Source: Trebouxia sp. TZW2008 (Eukaryota > Chlorophyta > Trebouxiophyceae > Trebouxiales > Trebouxiaceae). From it: 64,000 nucleotides of DNA. Location: assembly GCA_002118135.1 (NCBI GenBank), contig BDIU01000199.1, positions 169,509 through 233,508 of the forward strand, given 5' to 3'. Below, one piece after another: positions 49,459-62,718 of the stretch. The notes below the pieces were generated by a model, which saw only the letters and a program-made list of their open reading frames with translations, made no database searches and was not told the DNA's origin. The position numbers were made by a program, and so were the translations under genes. Each line of letters opens with the position of its first letter. Positions within the stretch are counted from its first letter, which is position 1.

Positions 49459-52400
49459 TCAAGGAATGACAAACAGGCTTGTGTTTGCACTCCTCTTGGA
49501 CTTCCAGGCGTCTGTCGCCCATGCACATAGTTGCCTTGCCTTGACTAGAGCAAGTATGTACACAAGAGAGCAGCCAGCACAAAGCAGCTCCAGCTTATAG
49601 CGAAACAAAAGTGGCAGATTAACAAAGCCATAGATGCCACACGCATCATAGAATCCGGGACCCAGCGTACAGCAAAGGGTCATAAACACCAACAGAGCTC
49701 CCATCAGCATGGTCTCAGGCTTATTGCCAATCTGACAGTACATACGGCATTCAAATGCAAACATGACTGCAGGTACAATGACTTCCACCAAGCATAGGCA
49801 CCAGACCATCGTCACAACTGGATTCTGCAAGGCGCACTGAAGCTGATCAGTTCTCAAATGATCTCAATGCAAGAAGGTGCGTGGTGTCTGAAGTGCAAGA
49901 GCCTCCTTGTGGTTGCACTCAAATATGCGATTCGCTGAGTGACTACATTGGCATGACGCTGGCTTCAAGACGACATGCAGATGCGCTCATACAGGGCACA
50001 AGTCGGCTGTCCAGTCCAAAGATGTACGGCATACTCTTGCCATGCTTAATGTTGCCAGGGTATAAACAGCATGTTCAAATGGCACTATGTGAGCTTACCA
50101 CAAACTGCCTGCAGCAATGCACAGCTGATTCTCAAAGCAGGCATTGTGCTCACAAGAAGCAGGACTCACATGTGACTCATCACCAGTGTCTGGCTGGTAC
50201 CAACTCTCATGTGCCAGCGTCTTGAAAGCAACAATGTACATGACAGCAATGAACAGGCTGGTCACAGCCACTGCCACAAGATTGTACAGCTGGCAGGGCT
50301 GTGGCAAGCGCTGCATGGAGAACAGCCCTGAAGCAGCTGGCTGTGAGGCTGCAGCAATGCCAATGACCAATGCTATGAAGTCAAAGGCGTCGCTCTGCAT
50401 GAGGACATGTTCAGGTGAGTAACTGCGGAAGCTGCACGTGTAAGCAACACTCACTCTGCCTTAAAGCATATTGGGGTCAGTCGTCAATGCAGAAACAACA
50501 CCAAGCAACAGTCGACAGGAGCTGCTTTGGTGGCAAACAGCGCAATTGCAAAGATGATGGAGCACATTGTGCAGTGAATGCGTGATGCACACACTGATAT
50601 TGGCAAGGCTGGTCAGCAAAAGTCAGGCATGTACTGGCCGCTGTGGCTGATGATGCACTAAACACAGGACCGGCACACGCAATATGAACAGAGTAACAGT
50701 CCCAGGCTGATGAAACAAATGTTTCCATTCTGAAGTCACTGAGAAGCATGCATGCATCTGGTGCTGATGTTGTTGCTGAAGTACCTGATTGTTTGTATAA
50801 TCGTAGTTCCCGGCAAAGAACATGACTTGGACAGAAAGCTGGTCAGCTAGTTGGTAAAGCGCCATATACTGCAAAAGCAGAGACATCAGGATACATGTTT
50901 CAGTCTGCCAACCAGGCTGGTTGCCATGTGTCACACAACAGCCATGCCTACCACACAAGCAACACAGTGCACTCTGCTACACAGTTGTGACACAAGTCTG
51001 TGTGTGACTTGTTGAAGCCGCAAGAGCTTGCTCAAATGTGGACATGACTTTTTTCATGACACTGAGGCTAGCGCGTCTATAGCCAGGTTGCTGGACGTAG
51101 AGGAGTCCAGACCACGAGGTCTTTTGAATCAAAATAGTTGTGAGCTCAACTCTGACAAGCTACATGATGTAATCAGGCCCTGTACTGTGACCACAACATG
51201 CTCATTTTTGACACGTGCAGTTCGTTGCAAGGCGGAGACACAACCACGAGTGGTGCTGCCATGAGCCCACCTTGATGAGGGCCACACTGATGGCCTGTAG
51301 TGCTCTGGCCTCACGCAGGACTGAACACACTCCTGCAGATAGCGCATACAGCAGGTTGTAAAATCCTGCCACAATGCAGCTCAGAATTTGCTCCACTTTG
51401 TGTTTGGTCTGGCTTTAGCTTGACTCAGTCTAGGCTCGGCCTTTCTTTCTGCCTGCCTTATTGGACATTCAGCCGACGTGACAAGCATAAAAGCTCAAGC
51501 TGTACACAGCTTGTTGCTCAAACATGCCTTAAGCCACTGAAATACAGGATACAAAAGCATAAGATGACAGCAACAAGAGCTTGTCTCAGGCAAAGGCAGC
51601 AGCTGGGGGGGTGGCATCAGTTTATAAGCCCAGAAACATTCTGAGGTAACATGGGCGTCAATGCAAACTTTGACATGAACAGGAGAAGCAGCTTAAAGTG
51701 CAAGTGCGCACCTGCTACAGAGTAGTGGTTGTCTGAGAAGGTGGCAGCAGCGGAAGCTTCTGCAGCGCCTACTGCCATGCCCACATCAGCTGCTGCCAGA
51801 GCTGCTAGGTCATTGATGCCATCTCCACAATACAAGCAAGACTTCCCAACACCCTGCATGAGACAACTTGCATGTTGCTATGACTCTGAAGTCTGGATGT
51901 GGATTCTGTCAACAGTGAAGATCTGAACCTTATATCTGGTATCAGTGTTCTCAATAGTATAGGGGTTGAAAACAAGGACAATCTCCACTGGTATTGACTG
52001 CAATCTCAAGTTCTTCCTGTGCCTGGTGATGTGATGGGGCTCATGCTATGCTATCAAAACTTGCAGAAACATCAGTATACAACTCTTTGAGGTAAGGCAA
52101 GGCATGTGCATAGTCACCTGGATGTGGTGCCTCTGGCCATCGACAAGGTGCTGCAGTCCCTTGCTGCCCAACAGCTCCATCAGCTGGCCCTTCTGCTCAG
52201 ACTTCATGCGTGTGAAGGCCACGCTGTTCAGGATGACAGCATGAACCAGTGCCTGATTTGGCTGCTGCAGCAGATAGGCAAATGCTGGTCCTGTCACGCA
52301 GCATTGAACTGCGCCCTACAGGCGCAACGTGACAAAGGTCTCAGTTGAAATGCTCTGGTTGCAACGTTTGTCTATCAACAGAACTCTAGTTCAATGTTTC

Positions 52401-55400
52401 CTTTGTTGTAGAAGAGCAACGACAAGGGCAAAACGCATTTGCATCATTTTGAGTGTGTAGTGCTGGGGACATACAATCAGCTGATTACTGTTGTCTGCCA
52501 TGCATGCAGCATAGACTAGGCCAGGACAAGAACATTACATACAGCATCTTTGGTTTTGTGCTGAAACCTGCAAAAAAACAAATGCTGCAGATACGCCGTG
52601 GTCATCAAACCTGAGAGATGGCGTTGAAAGCCTGCAAAGTGTCTCCATGCGCAACAGCATCTCCGTTGTCCAGGGAAAAAGCTAAGCCCTCCGTGGCATT
52701 TGTGCAGCTCAATGTCACATTGCGGCAGCTGGCAAGCGACTCCTCGGAAATCTTTGCTGGGGTGACCTTGTTGCGCTTCCACGGCTGCATGACTGAGCTG
52801 AAAGAGGCACTGAGTGAATGCAACGCTGATGTAGAGCTCACTTCTGCCGCTTGCAGCAAGGCTGCACATGAGTGACTGGCATCAGCCACCTCTAGGGCAT
52901 GCTGAGGCAAGTCCCCAAACAGTATGCCCTCTGGCTGAGCTGTCACTCTAGGGACAGCATCAGCTGGTATGGGCGTAGCACCTGGCTGCTCAAGCACCTG
53001 TGCGTCTGCCAGCCAAGGCGCAGAGCCTCCATTAGCAATGTGCTGAAGACGTATCGGCCCTCCATCACTGGTATGCTGAAGAGGTGCAGAGCCTCCATCC
53101 GCAGCATGCTGGACAGGTGTGGGGACCCCATCAGCAGCGTCTTGTAGCGTTGAGTCACTGAGTTGCGTGTCAATGGCAAATGACACAGCACGCGTCATGC
53201 TTGTCTGACGTGGTCTGGGCGTGCTGAGAGCATCACGCAGAATGGGTTTCCTGGCTTTAAATAGGGCACCACTGCGCTCTGCATGAGTCTGAATCAACAC
53301 CACACGTGACTCTGGTGGGACCATACCCACGCCCTTTGCCACTGCAATGGCAGTATGGTGGTAGTCCCCAGTGACCATGATGGTCCTCAGGCCTCCTCTG
53401 CATTCAGCACACATGTTGTGCATGGAGACTCCCCCTGATGTCAGCACTAAAGGCATGCTGGCTTTGTTTGCATATAAGACTGCTCATGGCGAAGGGCACA
53501 GAAATCCCTGCTGGAAGTCTCCTGTGATCATGACTGATGGCAAAGACCTTTGCACAATGCATTCACGCACAGATTGGCAAGTGTGCTGGGTGTACTTGGA
53601 CACAAGCATGCTTGTGGCATTGGAAGTTCAGTACCTGGCAGTATATGCCAATATGCTTTTCATGTACAGACTGCAAGTGTACAAGACATTGCAGTATGTG
53701 GCGTTGCGAGCCGGTTTGTGTCTCCTGTATGGGCATTGAACAGTCAAGAACTTGGCGTGTTAAGCTAAATTACTGCTTGTACATGGGCATCAGTGGCATA
53801 GGACACTCCAGGAGAGAGCATGAAAATTGATGACTTGGCATTGCTCAGGCCAGCAGATCAGGACTCCCTGAGTCAGTTCTCTGCCATCACATACATTGCT
53901 GAAACAAGTGGAGTGTTGCACGCGACATGGCATTGTCGGCACAGCAGCAGGCAAATGCAGGAATAGTCATCTTCTTGCATGGGTCAAGATGATAGTCTGC
54001 ACTGTTTGGCATTGCAAGGGGACACCTCTGTGAGTAGAGATAGCTTGGAGTTGCTGCATGTTGAGCAGCAAACAGCAAAAAGCCCAGTGGCATATAGCTT
54101 GCATTGAACGCTCATGCTGCGCCCTCAGGCATGAAGTGTGAGATGTTTTGCGTTACAAAGATGCAGAGCTGTGGATGCATACCTCTGCTGCAGTTGGGTG
54201 ATAGTGGCTTTGGAGTCAGTGTTGAGGTTGTTCCTGAGCACAACGAGGCCAATGAGGTCCAGCTGCCCTGCTCTTGCCTCTATCTGCTGCTGGCTCATGT
54301 GAGCAAGGCTCAACTTGCCCACCTGTGTGATCTGTGCTGAAGCCACGGCCATCACCCGGTAGCTTTGCTTTGACCAGTCATCTACCGTCTGCACCAGCAC
54401 TGCCCACATCTCAGCGTCATGACGTTTCCGAAATTTCAATGCTTGCGAGATTTTTACCATTTGTGATTAAGGAAACATTGTCAAGAAGCTCAAACCCAAA
54501 AGCTGGCAAGGGAAGGCGTTGCAGCTCAAGCTGTGCAGCTATGCAGCGCCATGCACGCCACTGGCTCCAGAGCAACAACCCTTCAGGGCATGATGGAGGG
54601 TGCACCGCTACAAAAGCTCTGCAGCTGGGCTAAAGTAACAGCTTGAAATGGCAATTGCAGCAAACAAGGCGGACAGCTCAAAACCGTAACAGGTGTTTTG
54701 CCTGAAAGCGCTTTCAAGGTCTTGTTAATGCATTGAGGGCCTTACCAAGCACACTGGGTCAAGGAACGTGGGCTTTCACCGTTGCAAGTCTGTCAGCTCA
54801 CCTGCCGATAGCTTGATGGCAGTCTGTCAGAGCCGACTTGTTGCTCAATGACGGCTGTAGCACCCTTGATGATCAACAGACCATCTGACAAAGGCTTGCT
54901 GTTGTCCAGTTCAACTGCCACGACGCCTGATCTCATCAGGGAAGGCTCAAACTCAAACCGTTTAAGGATTTGCAAGGTGGCTTGGCGAGTGCGCCTGCCG
55001 TGTGTGGTTTGCAGTGGCAATGTTACCATATTCCGCTCCTGCACCAGCACACTGCAGCCATCAAATGAGCTAGCTTGCTGGTGCATCTCAAAGTACTGTT
55101 CTCAGTGCCGGTTTGGTTAAGGACCTGGTGGTGACATCATCGCCATTGTGATTGCGGTCTCCTTTCATTGCTAGTAGATTTACTGCTACTAGTTCTGTGC
55201 AGATAAGGATAAGCATTGTTTTATTGAAGTCGCTCTGAAACCACATCTTCTTCAATACTGTCAACATGCACTGACCAGGAAGCGGGCCTCAGCTTGATTG
55301 AAGGCATGCCGCTCTGCATGGTCCCCTACTACACCGCTCTTGCTGACTTGTGTGAGGGAGTTGCAAACAGCAGCTGCCTGCCTGAGGCTGTTGGGCCATC

Positions 55401-58400
55401 TCATGGCATCTGACTGCAGGCTCAGCAGCTGGCCTCCTACCACCGGCAGCATCCCATGCAGGTCTGACTGCAGGCATCATACTGTGTGACAACTTACCAC
55501 CATGTTCACTGGTATGCTTATTTGATGAGATGGGGGCAACATTGTGGACTACTGCATGCCCAGAGCAGGTGCGTGGTGTAGTATGCTTGAGCTGCCGTGT
55601 TGCAAACGCTGTGCCGTGCAGAGCTTTGCTGTGCAATGCCAGGCCGTGCTATGATATTCTGAATTGTACTGTAATGTTTTGTGCTGCAGTTTGCTGTGCC
55701 ATGCTGCGCTGTGTCATGCTGTGCTGCGCTGTGTCATGCTGTGCTGTGCTGAGACATGATATACTATGATGTATGGTGCTGGGGCTGGATCATGCATGCC
55801 TATGCCATGTTGTGTGGATTCTGTTCAGCCAGCATGCCTTGCAGGATGCTGTTGCAGGTGTTCCTGAGGCTAGGTATACACAGCTTCGCTCATGTTGTTT
55901 CTGAAAAGCTTGCCTTTGATCATACCATGTTGTGATTACATGCAAGTCCTGGAAAGCTGCAGGTGCTCACCGTGTTGGCAGTCAAAGTCCCAGTCTTGTC
56001 AAAGCACACAACTTCTGTTGCAGCAGCCAGCTGCAGCTTAGCAGGCTGCAAGGTGTCGATGCCAATGCGCTTCAGCATGACCATGCGAACAGCCAGAGCC
56101 ACAATCAGCACCAGAGGAGTGCTGGTAGGCCAGGCTGCTATGAAGACATCAACTGCTCTTTGAAAAGCGTCCTCCCATTCGTCCTCAAACTGCCTGGCTT
56201 TCATGCAGAAGAGGACAAAGCCGGCAAGCTGAAAGATTAGGTTGAAAGCACAAAACTTGAAGAACTCCTGCAGCAGACAGCCCTGTGCCTCAGATGCTGG
56301 CACAGTTCTTTCATTCATTCATTCATTCAATTTTAAGGTTGTTGGGGCCAGTAGGCAATCGACCAAACTGCATAACTGCAAACCTAAATGTTCCATGCAG
56401 TACTAACTATGAAAGACAAAATTCTGACATCTAGTCAGATACCTAACAAAAAGTTCCTATGTTTGAGACACTCTTTCATAAACTTTGCAACCACCTTAGG
56501 GTCACGCATATTGAGAAAAGATGCCATAAGGAACAGGACCCCAAAAAATATTGTCAAACTTGGAACAAATCAGAGAGTAAGCTGGGCAATCAAACAAGAA
56601 AACAGTTGGCATTGTATGCAAATGTTCATGCCTGCTCCACACAAATCTGCTGCAACTCGGGCAGAAACAAATGCAGAGTGCTCACTTCCACCATAGACGG
56701 ACAGGAGCTTGGCAGGTTCAGAGGTGCAAACAAGTCTGCATGACATGTAAAAAAATTCATCATGTCTGAAGGTTTCAGCATGTGTTGTAGAGCTGCTGTT
56801 GAACACAAAAGGAAGAATTACATGCTGTTCAGTCTAGCCACAATTCTAACAGCAAATATATCAAGTGCTTCTTGTCCTGTGCCATCGCTGAGCGTCACCT
56901 GAACCAGAGGGTTGCTCACGGGCCTGGCACTGTGGACAACTTGGCGCATCATTGCACCCATGCTGGTACACATACCAGTCCTGACAACCATTGCCAACAC
57001 CTCGTCTTCTACGTCTTCTTCATTCCAGACCTGCACAAGATGCCAGATAGTGGACAGCCTGGAACTTTGCAGATTGATACGCAGTTTGTGGCATCAGCAA
57101 ATTTTGCCATGTCAGCTGCATCAAGGTGGCTTGAATCACAGCAATGAAGTTGCAGCAGCAACTGCCAAGCTAATGCAGATCAGGGAAACAGCTGCTGTGA
57201 GCAAAAGCAACGCAGCCCCGTCAGGGCTGCCATTGACTGGCACGAGATGCAATCAGAGCAGAGAGAACTAACTACTCACGTACCATGTGCAACAGCTTTG
57301 CTTATGTATCAGAGGCAAGAGCTGCCACAGTAATGTCCAGGCCCGATCATGCGATCAATGCAGCTGATCCTGCCGGTCATTGGACACAGCAGGAATGCGA
57401 GCAAAGCGCTGAAGTGCAGAAGCAACACCTGCTGAACATGGGTCCCAGAGTGTACTGTGTACGCATGATGGGTGTTGGGGTGGTATCCTGCCAGGCTTAG
57501 ACCACCAACACAGGACTTGCGAACTTGCGCTGCCTGCACAGGACAACCTCTCATGCTGGCTACTTGCCGTGGACAGGGCTGCGTCATTCAAGCAGCAGGC
57601 TCTGTGTCAGATTGTGTCTGACATGCTTTTCACCTGTTTGGAAGACTAGACAGACAGGCGCACACGAGTTCATCACAATGGTGAATCACAGCAACACAGC
57701 ATGCATAGGCAGACAAGATGCATGCCCAGCCTGTCACATGCAATGGTACCAGAGCAGAAATCCTGTCTGGCGCATGCCAACTGACATGCTGATGCACTGC
57801 AAAGATCATTCAGGGCCCAAACAAAGGTATTTGGTCATGTGGGGCTTGCTGCAGGAAGCATAGCACATGTAGTTATAGCTGAACCAGTGGATGTCTGGAC
57901 ATGATTGCTGCCCTGCAAATAATGTTGCAGCCAATGTCAATAGCTGCTGACAAAGTGCATACAGTGCAAATTATATATGCTCCAATCCAATGTGAGCGGT
58001 GGTCAGGATCGCCAGCCTCAGATGCTGTGCAGTATTGCAAGTATATGCGAGACTTCCCAGCTGAGCATTGTATTTAGACATCAAGATTGATGCACAAGCT
58101 CGTGTACCAAAGACAAGAAAGCTTTCTGGCCACTAGCAGACAAGATTTTGCATCAAAGAAGACCTCTTGCACACAGGCTGCATAAAGGTCTGCAAACAAC
58201 TTGATGGTGCTGTGCCAGATGGAGTGCAGAAAAATTACATCAACAATCTGCTTTGATGCAGACCTGAAACAAAGAAGAGAGGGTCAATGGCAAGGGAAGG
58301 GCGGGAAGCATGGTTGGTGCAGGCCAAACACTGTACCTCTCCTGACAGCAGGGACTCCTCAACAAGGCAGCTGCCCCTGAGCAAAACCAGGTCACACACA

Positions 58401-60641
58401 GCCCTGCCAGGCAATAGCACCACGACATCTCCTGGCACCAAGCGATGTGACGACACAGCCCTGCAAACCAACAAATACTTGACATGCTAGAAGTGAGCTC
58501 AGGGACCTGAACTCTGACAGGGGCTTGATGTACTACTAGAGTCACAGTGAAAGTCAAGGGGCATAGGCTGACAATGCCCTGAAAACCACATTGTGATGCT
58601 GCTATGTGAAATATGCGCAGGTTCTTGGCTAGCAGGAGTAGGCTTGGTGTACGCAAGCCTGTAACATGCAGTGACCAAATAACCCTCAGGCTGTGTGTGC
58701 CTGTTGCTCTTGTTGGCTTGGATATCAGACAACAGGAGACTGTTCCAAACAGAGCACAACCGCGTTTTCAGAGCTGATCATACCATCTGTGAGTCATGAC
58801 AGCACACATAGAGCAACAAAACAACAGGAGTCCTGATCAGAAGCAATCTTGTGTGTTATACAATAACACGCTTATCTGTTTGTGGAAGACATGCATGGCA
58901 ACACAGACAGGCATGCATGCTACACATTGCATACAAAACCCTTATGATGGCGCGTGTGACCAGAATGTCAGCATTGTGATTGCAAGGCATGTCATGCTCT
59001 GGAGGAGTGACATATGTCATCCGGCACAAATGCTTAGCTGCAACATTTTGCACAATACTCAAGGTACAAATGCGAACAATTCAGAAAAAAGCCACAAGTC
59101 TGCAACCCAAGTTATGGTCACAAGATTGCATGCTTGGCGCGTTCTGACACCTGACATGGCCTTCTTGGACAATGGGAACCAGACGCCATTGTGAGACTAG
59201 CTGATACAGCCTCAGCCGAGTGATGTACAGCTTGTATGTGCTAATCAGGCATGACGCCAGTGTGACCACCGTCAGCAAGGCAGCCAGCTTGTAATCATCC
59301 TCATAGATGATAAAGGCAATCTCTGCAGACTGCAAGCATCAAACTGGTGTCCACAAGGTATGTTGAGCATGTCTGTCCAAACAAGATTACAACAGGGGCT
59401 GTAAACACAAAAATACACCCCAGAAATAATGCTTTTCAATGTCATGATAAATAGACCAGAATTGGTCATCTGTGCGCACATGTCAACAGATTGGCAATTG
59501 ATGCATTGCCGCAGAGGTGATGATGAGACGAACTGGTCACAAAAGGCAGTTGCCTGAGATCATTGCAAGCCAATATGGCTGATGCCACTAGCCCTCGATT
59601 CACTCAACGGTGAGCTTACTTGGACAATGTAGATGGCCTGCCATAGATGGCGGGTGGCCATTGTCACCAGGTGCGGTCGACCAGCAGTAAAGTCATTTGT
59701 GCCATACAGTGCTGACCGACCCCGGCGGACCCAGCCAGCTTGTACATTGAAGCCTGTCCATTCGCACCCTGCACGTCACGCCTTTGATATCAGATAACAT
59801 ACTTTGGCAGTTTGGCTATTATATCTGTTTGCGTTAGCTCAAATTGTCTGTTTGACTGCCCAGTATCACATTAGGCCACTGCTGTGTTCTGCTTCACTGT
59901 GCAAGTAGCATGGAAACAGATGATGGGCCACAGCAGAATGCAACAAGCTTCTGGAGATGCTGCAATTACCTGCAGCAACCATGCACAGCGCCTCATTAGC
60001 AGCAATGATTTGCTGTGGAAGATCTGTGGGCATATCTGGCAATGGCTTGAAGGTGACAGTGCCTGGGTCATACACATACACCATCATTTGCAGCACTACC
60101 AGCTTTTGTGGCTGACAGTGGCTGCTTTGCACCTTCTGCAGCAAATAGCCAAGGTCACAATTTATGCAGTACCCAGCTTTTGCTGGCTTTGCAATGGAGT
60201 GCATGACCCCATTTGCTGTGCAGCAGCATGAGCGCTTGGTATGCAGCAGGGTAGCAAAGCTGGGCGTGATTGCATAGCAATTGTCCGCTGCCACTTGTAA
60301 AGCAGCCAGATTTTGGCTGATGAGCTGTACCATGACTCTAGCCATTTTGCGGTCCCCACACAGCGTCTGAAGGGTCAAAAGAAAGTATCTGCTAAAATCG
60401 TATTTGCTGAAGTCAGCTCACCTCATAGCAGCTTTTGCGCTTTGTACACAGGAGATGCAGGCCATACCTTCACCTCAACAAAATCTGCAAGCTCCAGAGG
60501 GCATTGTCGCATGAAAAGCTTGCGTCTATGTGGCCAGCTATGCATCACAGCCCATGCCAAGCCTCCTGTGCTGATGACAAGCACAACATAGATGACCACC
60601 AGCCAGAAGGGAGTAAAATATCCTGTGAATTCTTCAGCGAC
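49459..60641 (-). CDS. P5-type cation-transporting ATPase (ATP13A/P5B-like)
   Basis: Many exons run from 60641 to the stop at 49459. The N-terminal membrane part is TPFWLVVIYVVLVISTGGLA, then YGTNDFTAGRPHLVTMATRH and KLAALLTVVTLASCLISTYK. The actuator loop has HRLVPGDVVVLLPG and CLVEESLLSGE. M4 reads WPTSTPLVLIVALAVRM, followed by the phosphorylation site VVCFDKTGTLTANTV near 56.0 kb. The nucleotide domain has ILKRFEFEPSLMRSGVVAVE and LLIIKGATAVIE. Then come GGLRTIMVTGDYHHTAIAVA, SEQKGQLMELLGSKGLQH and the hinge CLYCGDGINDLAALAAADVG. The C-terminal membrane segments end near 49.46 kb. P5 ATPases act in the ER or endolysosomes; P5B members export polyamines from lysosomes. The loop and M4 motifs fit P5B best, though M4 has PTSTP in place of PPxxP. 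A long disordered insert with 11-residue repeats lies at 52.6-53.25 kb. The first exon is uncertain. Confidence 0.85.
52980..53130 (-). repeat. Coding 33-bp repeats inside the P5 ATPase
   Basis: On the minus strand the insert encodes three to four imperfect 11-residue units: VQHAADGGSAP, LQHTSDGGPIR and LQHIANGGSAP. They sit in a disordered loop between the TGD motif and the hinge. The repeat number may vary between strains. Confidence 0.75.
55680..55762. repeat. GCTGTGTCATGCTGTGCT low-complexity repeat
   Basis: Imperfect copies of gctgtgtcatgctgtgct follow one another in a P5 ATPase intron. No function is apparent. Confidence 0.75.
56307..56328. repeat. ATTC microsatellite
   Basis: About five attc units stand in tandem, just upstream in transcription direction of the P5 ATPase M3-M4 exon. 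Confidence 0.75.
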
Positions 60642-60665
60642 CTGAGACTACACCTCTTGTCAAAC

Positions 60666-60803
60666 CCGTCCATCATACAAGCTGAGTTGGATGCCCCAGC
60701 GTAGCAATGTACAGCTGTGAAAATATGACAAGAGTCTTGCCGTGGAACAAGCTGGATCGTGCTTGATCGAATTGGGTTTGCCCTTGCTACGCCAGCCGCG
60801 CAT
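60666..60803 (-). CDS. Possible first exon of the P5 ATPase
   Basis: An ATG at 60801-60803 opens 46 codons encoding MRGWRSKGKPN then LLRWGIQLSLYDGR. The frame is the same as that of the exon starting at 60641. Only 24 bp lie between them (60642-60665), beginning GT and ending AG, with two in-frame stops. P5 pumps have a basic cytosolic start before the first hydrophobic segment, which this peptide resembles. Either a tiny intron is removed or the true first exon lies elsewhere. Confidence 0.4.
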
Positions 60804-60805
60804 GG

Positions 60806-62718
60806 CCTGTCAAGTCTGCATACCCTTTTGAATGCGACTGCACCACCGATCAGTCGTCAATGACGAAGGTCCCGTGCGAGGACAAGTAGTAAGCTCAGAG
60901 TTACACGTGGACGTAAGCTCAAGACTGTTCTGAAATGCGCCGAATGTGATGGCCCTTGTTCCTTTTGCGCACGCATGAAGGGTTACGAAGCATTGCACCG
61001 TGCACACTGAGCTGTCCAGCACGCGATACGTCAAGAAGAACGGAGGTGTGTTGTATGCTTTGACAGCTGCTAACATTGCAACCCTGAGTCATTTGACTAG
61101 TGTTGCATGTCAAATGATTATCAATTACCACATAAGGCTGAGAAAACATACGCAAACAGGCAAGGTGCACTGAGTGCAAAATATAGTGCGTCGACCTTTT
61201 CAAGTGAGGTCAGCCCATTCATACACACTGTCATGCAAAATCGTTCGCGACATGAAGTCTGATCAAGGAAAAATGTTCTGTTTGAGACGCAGTGATCACC
61301 AGGAATTGAGGGGTGGCACGACCTCGCGTCCGCGCGAGACAGGGGGTAACGATGCCTTTCGGGCGCCCCTCGCGTTGATACGCGAGCACTGCTCGCTTGC
61401 TCGTGACCAACGCGAGCATCGCAGTCGAGCAACGCGAGCGTGATCACCACACAGTCAAGTGCAGTCTGACCACCTTGCAAGCGTGTCGCTTGCCTGACCA
61501 ATAAGCTTTGTAAGCTGACACAACTAGTGAAGCATTAGCGGTGTCAAAGCAACTCGCCTGTTAGAAGTACAGAGCCATCGGTGCTGAACACTTCAGTCAG
61601 CACTGTTATTTAGATGCATCTTTGTTGGCAGAGTTGTCAGAAACACCCTCAGTCCATGCACTCAGCCATTACCGGTAATACAACTCTGCTGCTGTGCTTA
61701 TAGCAGCTAGACCTGTTCTTACTTTTCTGGTGCCAGGGAACAGTGAGTGGCAGCCATACTTAGCATGCACCGCAGTTGGTCACGATCAGCTGATATATGG
61801 CTTGCAGGTGTGGTCAAGCCGTACAGACAGAGAAAACTAGCTGCATGCCGGCCAGTTGGTATTGCTGGCTCACTGAACACTCAGCTTGGTGTTCCAAGCG
61901 TCACTTCTAGAACGTTGCGATTTGGAGACATTCTTGCAACGGCATAAGATGCCACAGTATGCTAGGCACTGCTAGCGCATCTGGCCATGCATGCTCAATG
62001 GCAGCTGCATTCCATTGGCACCGATTGCGCTGTAAGAAGGCTGCAAGATGCCCTTAGGTGAGAGGCCTGATCAGTTGCTATACAACAAGCCATTAGTGCT
62101 GATCTATCATTGCCATGACAAGTAGTTGCTGTCACACACGGTGACACTACAATATGAAAACATATGTAGATGAGCTGTAGTACAGCAATGAGGCAGCCAC
62201 CAAAAGCAATTGCAAACTCGTTGCTGATTGCCAGCATCCAGCAAGACAATTAGCCTTCACTTGACAAGTTGCAATGATTCAAAATGCCAATTGGACAAGG
62301 GCAATTCAGCAAATGAAATGGTGTGCCGCTAGTATGTCCACATGCCGCTTGAAACTTGAGATGAACAGCCATGCAGAGCAATCTCAATTCATACTCGTGC
62401 CGTTGCATAGCACGCTGTACAACCTATTTCGCATGGGTGTGCATTGTGTAGGTCGTCCTGTAGACAGGCGTGATGACATTCTGAGCTGCCACATTGAAAT
62501 CAAAAGTGGCCCAAGACCCTCGCTGATTGCATGCAAAAATCGGTTGAATAGTCATGCAGTGCTGTTTATGTGCGCTCAAGTGGAAAATCTCATGCAACAC
62601 AGCCAAACATGTTGAAGATGAACATCTAGCGAGACATCAGTTGACTGTTGGCAACAAACATTGAATATGTCAGCAAGGCAAGCACGCATAAATCCGCATG
62701 TTAAGCCCTAATATATCT
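60806..62718. other. Intergenic region with a GC-rich inverted-repeat block
   Basis: No gene is recognised. At 61310-61450 a block rich in CGCGAG and CTCGCG words (ctcgcgtccgcgcgag, cgcgagcactgctcgc, aacgcgagcgtgatcac) stands out from the AT-richer surroundings and could fold into several hairpins. The part nearest 62.7 kb may belong to the transposon flank. Confidence 0.5.

Noticed and set aside
59866..60378. 171-codon minus-strand open frame taken as one P5 ATPase exon
   Set aside because: Only its ends look like pump sequence; the Cys-rich middle is probably an intron without stops, so the block was not entered as one exon.
61121..61501. Minus-strand open frame of 126 codons
   Set aside because: It crosses the GC-rich palindromic block, has no homologous motif and no splice partners.
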